64,000 nt of DNA, taken from contig CANLCX010000004.1 in NCBI GenBank assembly GCA_947489315.1, positions 1 to 64,000 of the forward strand, read 5' to 3'. The notes beneath the pieces are model-generated. The model had not been told where the DNA came from and made no database searches. It saw only the letters and a program-made list of their open reading frames with translations. The translations under genes and the position numbers were made by a program. This DNA is from an uncultured Sphingomonadaceae bacterium (GTDB lineage: Bacteria; Pseudomonadota; Alphaproteobacteria; Sphingomonadales; Sphingomonadaceae). Positions 1 through 8,522 of this stretch are shown piece by piece; the first letter of the stretch is position 1, and each line of letters starts with the position of its first letter.

Positions 1-338
1 CTCAGTTATGAAACGCCTGCCGAGCGGTTCGGGGCATGTGTTGCGTCCACCAGTTGAAATCGCAGGATATAGCGGACATTATCTCTAAGGCTACAACATC
101 TGGGAAGTCCCCATAAATATTCCAGCAAATAAAGGCACACATTGGGCCGGTATATCTGGATCATTGTTTTCAAAGCGTAGGATTTTGTAATTCGATAATT
201 CGGCAAAGACCAAAATATGCCGACCGAAAACCGGGGACCCGAACAAAAATAAAAAATCTAGCAACTCTGCTTCCCGAATGCTTTGCTATCGTCTAACTAT
301 TGGTGATAGCAAGAGAGAATTCCAAAGAAAGGCAAGTC
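1..338. other. No convincing gene
   Basis: I see no supported gene here. A 66-codon open frame on the minus strand (6-206) has no recognisable domain and no clear ribosome-binding site, and I treat it as spurious. The right part must hold the promoter of the fasciclin lipoprotein gene that starts at 339, but no clear -35/-10 pair stands out. Confidence 0.5.
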
Positions 339-911
339 ATGAACACCCTCAGTAAATTATTTCTCGCAACCGCGGCATTGGCAACAATCACTGCCTGCTC
401 CTCTGAAATGAGCGAAGACGAGCAAGCCATCTATGATGCGCGTCAGGCAGAGGAAGCGCAAAAACCGACAAATCTTACCGCTATTGTTCAGGGCAACCCG
501 GACCTGTCGACAGCCAGCACGATGGTTGCACTATCGGGCATTGCGGTTGACCTTAAAGATGATGGCCCATTCACAGTGTTTGTGGCAACAAATGACGCGT
601 TCAATAAAATGGACGCGGAACGGCTTAGCGGTCTGATGACGAACGAAGACAAGACCGAACTCGCCAGCATGGCCAGATTTGGTTTGGTCAAAGGCGATAT
701 GAAGGCGGCCGATATCGCAAAAGCAATCACCGATGGTGGCGGAACGGCTAGCCTGACCACTTTGGAAGGCGGAGCCATTAAGGCGACGATGGAAGGCGAC
801 AAAGTCGTGCTTGAGGATGGCGCTGGCAATAAAATCAACGTGATCGAAGCCGATGTTGAATCAAGCAACGGCACCGTTCACATAATCGATGGAGTGTTGA
901 TGCCAAAATAA
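339..911 (+). CDS. Fasciclin-domain lipoprotein
   Basis: This encodes a 190-residue exported protein with one fasciclin (FAS1) domain, a fold usually involved in adhesion or surface association. The N-terminus is a lipoprotein signal: a hydrophobic stretch followed by ITAC with the lipidated cysteine at residue 20. The FAS1 domain fills about residues 45-188. It carries the typical GPFTVFVATNDAF segment near the start and NGTVHIIDGVLMP at the end. I chose the ATG at 339, with AAAGGCAAG just upstream, over the in-frame start at 300, because only the shorter form begins with the signal peptide. A strong hairpin follows at 930-964, so the gene is probably monocistronic. The ligand is unknown. 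Confidence 0.88.
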   Translation: MNTLSKLFLATAALATITACSSEMSEDEQAIYDARQAEEAQKPTNLTAIVQGNPDLSTASTMVALSGIAVDLKDDGPFTVFVATNDAFNKMDAERLSGLMTNEDKTELASMARFGLVKGDMKAADIAKAITDGGGTASLTTLEGGAIKATMEGDKVVLEDGAGNKINVIEADVESSNGTVHIIDGVLMPK

Positions 912-929
912 TGGCTATTTTCTAAGTTT

Positions 930-964
930 AAAAAAGGGCCTCGCTGAAAAGCGGGGCCTTTTTT
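930..964. terminator. Bidirectional intrinsic terminator
   Basis: A hairpin with arms GGGCCTCGC and GCGGGGCC (one G-T wobble) has an A-run on its left and a T-run on its right. It can therefore terminate the fasciclin gene on the plus strand and the PhoX-like gene converging from the minus strand. Confidence 0.85.
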
Positions 965-1056
965 GCTCATGGAGAGAAGCCAGTGATGGTGAGCGGGTGC
1001 CTGTGTAGGTCGCATCCGGCAATAGTGCCACCTATAGCTGAGACAGATGCGCAATT

Positions 1057-2424
1057 CTAACTGCTGGCAACCTGATCCCAGGGACCAGTGATGGCAAATG
1101 TTGTCGATGGCGAATAGAGATTCACAAACATCGTCGATCCATCTGGGGAGAAACACGTCCCCGCAAATTCGGTTTGAATGCGTGTCCGGCCGAAGATATA
1201 TGTCTTGCCATCCGGTGTGACCCCGCGCAGGTGGTTGTTGGTAATATCGGTATATTGGTCTTCCGAGACCATCAGATGCCCGCTTGGCGTAACGCAGATA
1301 TTGTCGCCCAGATTATAGACAGTAGCGTCCTGACTTTCGAGGAAAAGCGCGAGCTTGCCCTGCTTGCCTTTGCGGCCCTCTTTCTTGCTGGGTTTATAAC
1401 TGAAAATCTGACCCAGTTTTTTTGCACCGCCACTGGTAGATGTGAAGAAAAGCTGCTGTTCCTTATCGTCCCAAAAAATACCTTCTCCCCGGGCAAATAT
1501 CGTCGCGCCAAGCTTTCTGCCGCGCTCACGCAGTTCGCCTGCGCTTCTTTCCGGATTGTCGAGCGTGATCCATTCTGCGCGGTGGCTGTCGCCCAATTTA
1601 ATCTGCTTGGTGTCCCAGTTACGGGTATCTGAAATGTCTTTCAGTGCAAGCGCTTGCAGCGTTCCACCCTCGGCAAACTTGCCGTTCACCTTGGGAATGA
1701 AGCGGTAGAACAGGCTGTCGCCGCGATCCTCCGTCATATAAGCTATGCCGGTGCGATGATCGATGCAGACCGCTTCATGCACAAAGCAGCCCATAGCTTT
1801 CAATGGCACAGGGTCGACGAGCCCTTTATGATCCGCTGGAACCTCAAAAATATAGCCATGATTTTTGTCGACGCCCTCGCCGGCCTCCAGTGCGCTTTCT
1901 TCACAGGTCAGCCAGCTGCCCCATGGCGTGGTTCCGCCCGAACAATTCCGCACGGTGCCGATTAGGCTCAAATATTCTTCAACAACCTCCGCCTTGTTCA
2001 TGTCATAGATCAGGGTCGTCGTACCGCCGGGAATAGGCATTTTCGAGTTGTCGCTGAGCCGGTCATAAGCATTGAGGTCAGCGCTCGCTTTGCTAGTGAA
2101 GGGTCCTTCGCGCAATTGCCGGTGATCCAATTCATGATTGCGTATCAATGCGACCTTGCCATCACCCATGTCGATACAGCCCATGCCATCTGCGGCATTG
2201 GGCACAACCATTCCATCACTCATCAAATTGCCCCGCCGAGAGATCACAGTGTAGGAAAACCCCTCAGGCAAATCGAGTAGACGACCAGGGTCGGGAACCA
2301 AATCGCCATATCCCCGCACTTCATTCTTTCCTGTAAAAGGAAGGTTCGCAAAAGCGCGCGTTGCAAGGCCGGCAAAAGCTGTCCCGAGCATGGTTGCTCC
2401 GAACTGGCGGCGGGAGAAAATCAT
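1057..2424 (-). CDS. Tat-exported PhoX-like (DUF839) protein
   Basis: The 455-residue protein belongs to the PhoX/DUF839 family of beta-propeller phosphatases. Those with proven activity are calcium- and iron-dependent periplasmic alkaline phosphatases. The N-terminus has a twin-arginine signal (SRRQFG at residues 4-9, then a hydrophobic stretch ending near AFA at residue 26). Family landmarks are RNHE at 95-98 and NCSGGTTPWGSWLTCEE at 160-176. It is shorter than the roughly 600-residue classical PhoX enzymes, so it may be a DUF839 protein with a different substrate. It is transcribed alone and converges on the terminator at 930-964. No Pho box was identified. Phosphatase activity is inferred from family membership only. 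Confidence 0.85.
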   Translation of the reverse strand: MIFSRRQFGATMLGTAFAGLATRAFANLPFTGKNEVRGYGDLVPDPGRLLDLPEGFSYTVISRRGNLMSDGMVVPNAADGMGCIDMGDGKVALIRNHELDHRQLREGPFTSKASADLNAYDRLSDNSKMPIPGGTTTLIYDMNKAEVVEEYLSLIGTVRNCSGGTTPWGSWLTCEESALEAGEGVDKNHGYIFEVPADHKGLVDPVPLKAMGCFVHEAVCIDHRTGIAYMTEDRGDSLFYRFIPKVNGKFAEGGTLQALALKDISDTRNWDTKQIKLGDSHRAEWITLDNPERSAGELRERGRKLGATIFARGEGIFWDDKEQQLFFTSTSGGAKKLGQIFSYKPSKKEGRKGKQGKLALFLESQDATVYNLGDNICVTPSGHLMVSEDQYTDITNNHLRGVTPDGKTYIFGRTRIQTEFAGTCFSPDGSTMFVNLYSPSTTFAITGPWDQVASS

Positions 2425-2558
2425 ATCAGCGATACCCCTTAAAATAGTTTCTGCGCATCATACACCGATGGCACAGCCAATAAACCGGTGATTTAACGAT
2501 TCGTCGGACGGTCAGAGCGCGACTCCTTCATTGGCACCGCGGGTGTTATATAAAAAAA

Positions 2559-2635
2559 TGGTAGCGGAGGAGGGACTCGAACCCCCGACACATGGATTAT
2601 GATTCCACTGCTCTAACCACCTGAGCTACTCCGCC
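2559..2635 (-). tRNA. tRNA-Met (anticodon CAT, elongator)
   Basis: Read on the minus strand this is a 77-nt cloverleaf beginning GGCGGAGTAGCTCAG. The anticodon loop is ATCATAA (anticodon CAT), the T-arm is GGGGGTTCGAGTCCC, and a CCA end is encoded in the DNA. The acceptor and D-arm sequence match elongator tRNA-Met of alphaproteobacteria rather than initiator tRNA or the lysidine-modified tRNA-Ile. A T-run directly follows the CCA and probably terminates transcription. Confidence 0.95.
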
Positions 2636-2687
2636 AATGGTTTCCGGTCGCAACAACGGGTCGCTCCAAAAATCCTTGGATCGCGGC

Positions 2688-2716
2688 GCTATAGTCATAG
2701 CATAGTTATCGGTCAA
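2688..2716 (-). promoter_or_regulatory. Probable sigma-70 promoter of tRNA-Met
   Basis: On the minus strand TTGACC is followed after 17 bases by TATAGC. This would start transcription about 45 nt upstream of the mature tRNA 5' end. Spacing is ideal and the position fits, but no start site is proven. Confidence 0.6.
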
Positions 2717-2813
2717 CAAGTTGCCGATCATTTTTCTGCTAATGCTTGCAAGGGAACCGGTATCCGCGCTAACAGTCGTGCCCTTGCCGCTGGGCGGCGC
2801 AATGGGGCCAAAT

Positions 2814-4049
2814 ATGAATAAATCCTACGATATCCTCATCGTTGGCGCGGGCCACGCCGGCGCGCAAGCTGCTATCGCGCTGCGTCAGCAGAAATTCGAA
2901 GGCACAATTGGTCTGATGGGGAATGAGAAATATCCCCCCTATGAACGCCCGCCGTTGTCCAAAGAATATCTCGCCGGAGAAAAGCCGTTTGAACGTATCA
3001 TGCTGCGTCCCGAGAGCTTTTGGGGCGAACGCAATATCGAGCTGCTCACCGGATGCCGCGTCGCAAAAGTCGATCCGATGGACAAGAAGGTCACGCTGAG
3101 CACGGATGATGAAGTATATTTTGGCAAATTAATCTGGGCCACCGGTGGATCGCCGCGGATGCTGGACTGTCCGGGCAATCAGGCGCGCAATATTCACGGC
3201 GTGCGATCGCGCGCGGATGTCGACAAGATGATGGCTGCCTTGCCCACCACCGAAAAAGTTGTGGTTGTCGGGGGCGGCTATATCGGGCTCGAGGCCGCCG
3301 CCGTGCTGACCAAGCTCGGTAAAAAAGTGACGATAGTTGAAACGCTCGACCGGGTCTTATCTCGGGTGGCCGGCGAGACATTGTCGCGCTTTTATGAGGA
3401 CGAGCATCGCCAAAAGGGCGTTACCGTCGAACTCGACGCGATGGTGGAAGCTTTTGAGACCAATGATGACGGCATGGCGACCGCTGTAAAGCTCAAGGAC
3501 GGGCGTATATTGGAAGCGGAAATGTTCATTGTTGGCATTGGGATTATCCCGGAAACCGGGCCTTTAGTAGCCGCCGGAGCCGCAGCGGGAAATGGTGTCG
3601 ATGTCGACCAGCATTGCCGTACCAGCCTCGAAGATATTTACGCCATTGGCGATTGTGCAGCGCATAGTAACCGCTTTGCCGATGGTGCCCATATCCGGCT
3701 TGAATCGGTGCAAAATGCCAATGATCAGGCCAAGGTTGCCGCGCTCGATATCATGGGCGAGGATTGCGAATATGACGCGGTGCCGTGGTTTTGGTCGAAC
3801 CAATATGATCTCAAGCTACAGACTGTTGGCCTCTCTACCGGTCATGACGAATATATCGTGCGCGGGGATCCGGCAAACCGATCCTTCTCGATCGTCTATC
3901 TGAAAGATGGCAAGGTGATCGCGCTCGACTGTGTCAATGCCACGAAAGACTATGTGCAAGGCCGCAAAATTGTCGAAGCAGGTCTATCGCTAGATCAAAC
4001 ACAGCTAGCCGATCCCGAGATACCGATTAAGGAAGTGGAACGGCTTTAG
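2814..4049 (+). CDS. FAD-dependent ferredoxin reductase-like oxidoreductase
   Basis: A 411-residue flavoprotein of the bacterial ferredoxin/putidaredoxin/rubredoxin reductase type. It would pass electrons from NAD(P)H through FAD to a small iron-sulfur protein. The FAD-binding Rossmann motif GAGHAG is at residues 11-16. The NAD-binding motif GGGYIG lies near residue 153. AIGDCA near 280 is the second FAD contact, and the C-terminus has the reductase-type PWFWSNQYD segment. I place the start at the ATG at 2814, which leads directly into the Rossmann strand; upstream in-frame starts would add about 31 unsupported residues. No ferredoxin or P450 gene lies nearby, so the partner is unknown. The last 4 bases overlap the convergent next gene. 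Confidence 0.87.
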   Translation: MNKSYDILIVGAGHAGAQAAIALRQQKFEGTIGLMGNEKYPPYERPPLSKEYLAGEKPFERIMLRPESFWGERNIELLTGCRVAKVDPMDKKVTLSTDDEVYFGKLIWATGGSPRMLDCPGNQARNIHGVRSRADVDKMMAALPTTEKVVVVGGGYIGLEAAAVLTKLGKKVTIVETLDRVLSRVAGETLSRFYEDEHRQKGVTVELDAMVEAFETNDDGMATAVKLKDGRILEAEMFIVGIGIIPETGPLVAAGAAAGNGVDVDQHCRTSLEDIYAIGDCAAHSNRFADGAHIRLESVQNANDQAKVAALDIMGEDCEYDAVPWFWSNQYDLKLQTVGLSTGHDEYIVRGDPANRSFSIVYLKDGKVIALDCVNATKDYVQGRKIVEAGLSLDQTQLADPEIPIKEVERL

Positions 4050-4561
4050 CCGCGAAAAGGCCACTCCCCGATAGACTGCCAAGGCCCGTCCATATAATAG
4101 TGCAGCGCCAGACCTTTAATTTGAAACGGCCTAGGTTCGAAATCCAGCGATAATCGGGTGAGCAGCTCTTTCGCCTCTTTCGCGGACACCTTGTTCTGCA
4201 CTGTGATATGCAGCCGCGGCGTCTGTTGGTCCTGCGCGACCAGCAACCCATGAAACCGGTCCGCCAGTTCCATCCGCATCTCCAGCAGATCAGGCGAATG
4301 GAGCTCATAGGCGACCCCGCTACCCAGATGGATCAGGCGCTGCAATGAGGTCACCGGAGGGGCGCCATATTGGGTCATCTCCTTCACTGCTTGCTTGATT
4401 TCGCGCAAGGCCTGTGGCGGCAGATGATGGAATAAAGTGATATGCGCCGGCAGGACATTGCGCTCGGCGGGATAATATTGACGGCGAAGCGCGTCGGCCC
4501 AGGCGAGATCCTGTTGGCCCATAATAGCGGTCATGATGATCGGTTTGTTAAGCGCTGTCAT
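4046..4561 (-). CDS. 2'-5' RNA ligase family (2H phosphoesterase) protein
   Basis: This 171-residue protein has the two HxT motifs that define the 2H phosphoesterase superfamily (LigT/CPDase type): HIT at 40-42 and HIT at 118-120, each preceded by hydrophobic residues. Such enzymes act on 2',3'-cyclic or 2'-5' phosphodiester RNA ends. The spacing and overall length fit a single-domain LigT-like protein. Its physiological substrate cannot be told from sequence. It overlaps the convergent flavoprotein gene by 4 bases and lies downstream of the peroxiredoxin gene, separated from it by a terminator hairpin. Confidence 0.85.
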   Translation of the reverse strand: MTALNKPIIMTAIMGQQDLAWADALRRQYYPAERNVLPAHITLFHHLPPQALREIKQAVKEMTQYGAPPVTSLQRLIHLGSGVAYELHSPDLLEMRMELADRFHGLLVAQDQQTPRLHITVQNKVSAKEAKELLTRLSLDFEPRPFQIKGLALHYYMDGPWQSIGEWPFRG

Positions 4562-4584
4562 CCATGCAGACTATCGCCAAAACA

Positions 4585-4620
4585 AAAGGACCGCGAACGA
4601 ATAATCGCTCGCAGTCCTTT
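4585..4620 (-). terminator. Intrinsic terminator after the peroxiredoxin gene
   Basis: Arms AAAGGACCGCGAACG and CGCTCGCAGTCCTTT pair over 15 positions with two wobbles around a 6-base loop. On the minus strand a T-rich tail follows, so this probably ends the peroxiredoxin transcript (4643-5197). Confidence 0.8.
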
Positions 4621-4642
4621 CAAAATGCTCGAATGCCGGTGT

Positions 4643-5197
4643 CTAGGCCGCTTTCTGGGCAGCACCTTCTTCGTTAAGCCATGACAGGATATTTTCAGGC
4701 GAAGTCTCGCCATAAGGATCGCTATCAACGCCATCATCGTTAATGCCGGGCTCTTCAAACCATGCGCTGATCACGCCATCGTCAGCGATCATCGCATAGC
4801 GCCAGCTGCGATCACCAAAACCAAGATGGTTTTTCTTGATCAGCATGCCCATGCGGCGGGTGAAATCACCGGAACCGTCTGGCAGCAATTTGACATTTTT
4901 GAGACCTAGAGACTGGCCCCACTGATACATAACGAACGCATCATTCACCGAAACACAGTAAACTTCGTCCACGCCCTTGGCTTTAAATTCGTCATAAAGC
5001 CGCTCAAAAGCGGGGCATTGCTCGTTGGAACAGGTTGGCGTGAAGGCGCCGGGCAAGGAAAATACAGCGATACGCTTGCCGCTGAACAAATCCTTCGTCT
5101 CGACGTCCTGCCAACGGAAGGGATTCGGGCCCTCGATGCTTTCATCACGAACACGGGTATGCAAGGTTACTTGGGGGATATTTCTACTAATCATCAT
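4643..5197 (-). CDS. Peroxiredoxin (Prx5/redoxin family)
   Basis: A 184-residue thiol peroxidase that reduces hydrogen peroxide and alkyl hydroperoxides in the cytoplasm. The active-site segment PGAFTPTCS gives the peroxidatic cysteine C56, with a second cysteine at 61. The segments DAFVMYQWG and GDFTRRMGMLI also match Prx5-type redoxins. There is no fused glutaredoxin domain, so an external thiol reductant is needed. The protein may begin at either of two adjacent ATG codons. It is monocistronic by context, with a terminator hairpin about 25 bases downstream. Confidence 0.92.
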   Translation of the reverse strand: MMISRNIPQVTLHTRVRDESIEGPNPFRWQDVETKDLFSGKRIAVFSLPGAFTPTCSNEQCPAFERLYDEFKAKGVDEVYCVSVNDAFVMYQWGQSLGLKNVKLLPDGSGDFTRRMGMLIKKNHLGFGDRSWRYAMIADDGVISAWFEEPGINDDGVDSDPYGETSPENILSWLNEEGAAQKAA

Positions 5198-5401
5198 TTA
5201 CTCCATCAGATTGAGAGCGCCCCTATAAGCGGGTTTTCGAAGCCATAAAGCGGATTAAATCAATCGCAGACATCGGCATATTCGATCAATAATTTTGCAG
5301 GAAAAAACCAATATAGGCGCGCCGCCCATTCTAGTTTACAAGGGTCTGCAATAAAGGACCGACACCAACAAGGACGGCCTTTATCCAGGAGGGGACAGCA
5401 C

Positions 5402-5839
5402 ATGACACAACAGGGTAAAACGCCAATCTGGTTCTGGATCGTTGGAATATTCGCATTGCTGTGGAACGGAATGGGCGTTGTCGCTTATGCCACCGACATC
5501 ACAATGACCCCCGAAAGTTTTGCGCAGCTAACCGAAGCTGAACAGAATATCTATGCCAACCGCCCCTATTGGGCGAGCGCCGCATTTGCCGTTGCCGTGA
5601 TAGCCGGTTTTTTTGGATCTTTGATGCTGCTACTGCGCCGACCTATTGCTGTGCGATTATTGCTGCTGTCCCTGATCGCGGTGCTCGTTCAGTTTAGCAG
5701 CTATTTCATTCTCGATGGCTATGCGGACTATATGAGCAAGACCGGATGGTGGATGCCGATATCCATTCCGATTTTGGCCGTGGCATTTTTCTTGTTCGCC
5801 AGCTGGTCAGAAAGAAACGATATTCTTCGCCAAATTTAG
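5402..5839 (+). CDS. Four-helix membrane protein of unknown function
   Basis: The 145-residue protein has four predicted membrane helices, near residues 9-30, 57-78, 82-101 and 118-135. Between helices 1 and 2 is a loop rich in acidic residues and containing a TEAEQNIYANRP segment. A strong Shine-Dalgarno sequence (AGGAGGGG) sits 7 bases before the ATG, so start and expression are well supported. I do not recognise a characterised family and no catalytic motif is visible. It converges on the queuosine-precursor transporter gene. Confidence 0.8.
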   Translation: MTQQGKTPIWFWIVGIFALLWNGMGVVAYATDITMTPESFAQLTEAEQNIYANRPYWASAAFAVAVIAGFFGSLMLLLRRPIAVRLLLLSLIAVLVQFSSYFILDGYADYMSKTGWWMPISIPILAVAFFLFASWSERNDILRQI

Positions 5840-5854
5840 CCTGCCTGCGTTGGG

Positions 5855-6616
5855 TTAGGTCGATGTGCTAAATGGGGTGAAATTCGTTGATTCATCATAG
5901 ATGTCGACGCCTTCACGCCGCTTCAACCAGCCAACCACCGCATAGGTTACAGGGGTCAGCACCGCTTCCCACAGCACTTTCAATAGCCAGTTGGTCACCA
6001 TGACCGTCAACACAGCCGATGTCTCCCACACGCCCCAGAAGGCCAATGGATAGAAGATCAGGCTGTCGACACCCTGCCCGACGACAGTGGAACCAATGGT
6101 CCTGGTCCAGAGCATCTTGCCCTGCGTCCAGACCTTCATCCGCGCCATCACATAGCTGTTCACAAACTCACCAGCCCAGAAGGCAATAATCGACGCCGCG
6201 ACTATACGGGGTACCTGCCCAAAGACGCTTTCATAAGCCGCCTGCCCCTCCCAGCCCTCTGCGGGCGGCAGGGAGACGACAACCCAGCTCATGAATGCCA
6301 TAAACACCAGAGCGCCGAAGCCCGCCCAAATTACACGCCGAGCGCGCGCATAACCATACACCTCCGTCAGTATGTCTCCGATGACATAGCCAAGCGGAAA
6401 GAAAAGAATACCAGCGCCATAAATAAACAGGCCGTCAGGAGCTGGCCACAATCCATCAGGCCACCAAGGGATATGCATAAACGTCTGCTTAGCTGCTCCG
6501 ATGATGTTGGACAGCAACAACACGGCAACAAAGGCTGCCATCACATAATCAAAATAACGGAAGTTATGGCCAGCCTGACTGGCGGCAGTGCTGCGCTTGA
6601 TCGGATCAGTACTCAT
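5855..6616 (-). CDS. Queuosine precursor transporter (YhhQ/DUF165 family)
   Basis: A polytopic inner-membrane protein of the YhhQ family, known in Escherichia coli to import queuosine precursors (preQ0/preQ1) for tRNA wobble-base modification. Family features are the early FDYVMAAFVAVLLLSNI helix, FPLGYVIGDILTEVYGY, the WAGEFVNSYVMARMK segment and the VGQGVDSLIFYPLAFWG segment near the C-terminus. I chose the ATG at 6616 (253 residues). An in-frame TTG at 6634 would add six residues and cannot be excluded, since neither has a clear ribosome-binding site. No queuosine biosynthesis gene is adjacent. Confidence 0.9.
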   Translation of the reverse strand: MSTDPIKRSTAASQAGHNFRYFDYVMAAFVAVLLLSNIIGAAKQTFMHIPWWPDGLWPAPDGLFIYGAGILFFPLGYVIGDILTEVYGYARARRVIWAGFGALVFMAFMSWVVVSLPPAEGWEGQAAYESVFGQVPRIVAASIIAFWAGEFVNSYVMARMKVWTQGKMLWTRTIGSTVVGQGVDSLIFYPLAFWGVWETSAVLTVMVTNWLLKVLWEAVLTPVTYAVVGWLKRREGVDIYDESTNFTPFSTST

Positions 6617-6854
6617 CACCGGATGATTAGCCAATCGGTCTCAACTTTCAATAATATAACTGATAGCTAGCCGCTTTATCCCGAAAGCGGATATTAGGTT
6701 GAACAGTAAAAATCCGTAAGCAGAGAAATCTGTTTCGACGATTTTATGGATTTGATTCGGATGGTAAAATCACTGCACTGTTTACAGTTGAGTGAAAAAA
6801 GATTGCTCAATGATAATTGTATTGTTAGTTAAAATTTTCCCTTGGGGGCCATCA

Positions 6855-7025
6855 ATGCCGTCGGATGATGAATTTAGCGAACTACAGATTGCTGAACGAA
6901 GAATACAGGCTCACACGCGCATGGAAGAAGCGTTGAAACTTCTTGATGCTACCGGTGATTACTTGGTTGCCGCCAAGTTGGATGATGCGATCTGCGCTTT
7001 GGGTTTAAGGTCAGATTTGCTTTAG
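6855..7025 (+). CDS. Small hypothetical protein
   Basis: A 56-residue acidic, helical protein beginning MPSDDEFSEL, with a TTGGGGG stretch just upstream of the ATG. An in-frame GTG at 6792 would add 21 hydrophobic residues but has a weaker context. The body (ERRIQAHTRMEEALKLLDA) looks like an amphipathic helix and the end resembles a short helical hairpin. I recognise no family. It lies at the edge of an AT-richer accessory block and converges with the next gene. Confidence 0.5.
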   Translation: MPSDDEFSELQIAERRIQAHTRMEEALKLLDATGDYLVAAKLDDAICALGLRSDLL

Positions 7026-7031
7026 CTAACG

Positions 7032-7355
7032 TCACAGCGGAGAATGGAAAACACTTTCGAGACGTGTTTTAACAGTTTCGGATAATCTCAATTCAGCATT
7101 TTCCGACGGGTCTGTCTGAGACATTACAATCATACCTTCCGACGCCAATACCCTTATATAGCGATCAAATGTAGACGGTGCGGAGTCAATTGCTTCATTG
7201 AGCTTCCGACTATTGGACATAGCCGTTGCACCTTCATCTATGAACATATGCAAAAGAATCTTGGCAGGAATATTCTGCGAGATTGGCTCACCAATTACCT
7301 CATCCAGCGCTGAGATTTGGCTGAGCAGTAATTGGGCTGATTGCTGCGGTTTCAT
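7032..7355 (-). CDS. Small winged-helix-like protein
   Basis: A 107-residue protein whose middle resembles a MarR-like winged helix-turn-helix: IPAKILLHMFIDEG, then a helix pair ending STFDRYIRVLASEGMI, then a short beta wing. It is probably a DNA-binding regulator, but no specific family is clear. Its ATG directly follows the TAA stop of the RadC-like gene upstream, so the two are probably translationally coupled. It is the last gene of a minus-strand run that starts with the LuxR-type regulator near 9567. Confidence 0.6.
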   Translation of the reverse strand: MKPQQSAQLLLSQISALDEVIGEPISQNIPAKILLHMFIDEGATAMSNSRKLNEAIDSAPSTFDRYIRVLASEGMIVMSQTDPSENAELRLSETVKTRLESVFHSPL

Positions 7356-8021
7356 TTATAGGTTTCCAAATGATTTGAAGACTGACTTGAGGCAAGATTC
7401 GATCAAGCTGCCAATGGTTGTGGAGGCATTTGATTTTGACGAATGTGACGTTTCTTTTTCGTCGATCAAACCGAGGCTTCGCAGACTGGCAATGCCACTT
7501 TTGGCAACAATCAAGTGATCAATGACTTCCAATTCGAAAGGCCTACACAAGTCGATGATCTTGGTTGTTAAAGCGATATCTGATGCACTCGGGTTTGAGT
7601 CGCCACATGGATGGTTGTGCACGAGTATGAGGGCTGTTGCATTAAGCTCAAGAGCATCACGAATGATTTCACGAACATGAATCTGAATGCGGTTAACTGT
7701 CCCAATTCCCATTAGCCTGTCTTCAATCAGGCGATTATTGGTATTGAGAAAAAGAACCCGAAACATCTCTTTTTTGGATGATGACAAACTGTGGAACAAA
7801 TAGTTGCGCAATGTTGTAGATGCGGACAGAACTGGGCCAGAAACCAGCTCTTGCTCCAAGGCGTAATTGAAGGAAGCAGCGATAACTTTAAGATAATCAA
7901 CCGCCTTGCTGGCATGCCCTTCCGGAAAGGTTTTTTGCTCGCCAATTTGCTGAAACAGGCACCGGATTGTGCCAAACTTGGCTAAGAGCCGGTCCGCTTC
8001 TGCTTCAGCTTCTTTATTCAA
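7356..8021 (-). CDS. RadC-like JAB-domain protein (start uncertain)
   Basis: The product has a helix-hairpin-helix-like start (EADRLLAKFGTI) followed by a JAB/MPN domain. With the TTG at 8021 as start (221 residues), the metal-binding HNHP is at residues 135-138 with the paired aspartate at 148. RadC-family proteins were named for DNA repair, but this role is disputed. No ATG precedes the domain: the frame is open to a TTG at 8240 that would overlap the upstream membrane gene by about 190 bases. The upstream gene ends in a run of eight A where a -1 slip would enter this frame, so a frameshift product is possible. The winged-helix gene follows without a gap. Confidence 0.7.
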   Translation of the reverse strand: MNKEAEAEADRLLAKFGTIRCLFQQIGEQKTFPEGHASKAVDYLKVIAASFNYALEQELVSGPVLSASTTLRNYLFHSLSSSKKEMFRVLFLNTNNRLIEDRLMGIGTVNRIQIHVREIIRDALELNATALILVHNHPCGDSNPSASDIALTTKIIDLCRPFELEVIDHLIVAKSGIASLRSLGLIDEKETSHSSKSNASTTIGSLIESCLKSVFKSFGNL

Positions 8022-8050
8022 AATTGGTCTTATGATTTGAGCTAAAGTTT

Positions 8051-8473
8051 CTATGTCTCGTTCTGCGTTTTTTTTAGTTTTCGGCCTCTGATCGTTGCGC
8101 CAATCAAGATGAGAAGTTGTACATAACCCCAAGCCCCCTGTGTTACACCCACGCCCCGGGAATTGAGATCCACTCCCACCGACATCACGAAAAACGTCAT
8201 TACTGGAACCATTTGAAATGCTGCAATGGGTAACGGCCAAAATCTTTTACTCCGAAAAGCAATCATTGCTAAAAAGAATAGGCTACTGAGGTCGATAAGG
8301 AAGATACCGATCTGTGGTCTCAACCAGTTTTCGCCACCGATCTTATAGATGATCGCTGTTCCTATGAAATTGGAAACTAGGATCAATAAGACCAGCCGCT
8401 CTTCAGTCTTGCCATATCGCAGTACAAAACCGAGTGCCGAGAGCATGAGAAACAGTAGAATCCATTTTGCCAT
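8051..8473 (-). CDS. Small membrane protein of unknown function
   Basis: A 140-residue protein with about four or five hydrophobic segments (near residues 3-19, 24-42, 50-72, 77-96 and 110-126) and a basic tail RGRKLKKTQNET. I use the ATG at 8473, with GAGA 9 bases upstream; an in-frame TTG three codons earlier is less likely. No family is recognised. The 3' end contains eight consecutive A residues just before the stop, discussed as a possible slippage site into the RadC-like frame. Base composition is AT-richer than that of the surrounding housekeeping genes. Confidence 0.65.
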   Translation of the reverse strand: MAKWILLFLMLSALGFVLRYGKTEERLVLLILVSNFIGTAIIYKIGGENWLRPQIGIFLIDLSSLFFLAMIAFRSKRFWPLPIAAFQMVPVMTFFVMSVGVDLNSRGVGVTQGAWGYVQLLILIGATIRGRKLKKTQNET

Positions 8474-8522
8474 AAATGGCAAATCTCATACTATCGGCAT
8501 TCCAGTCAACGCGGGTGTCTCA

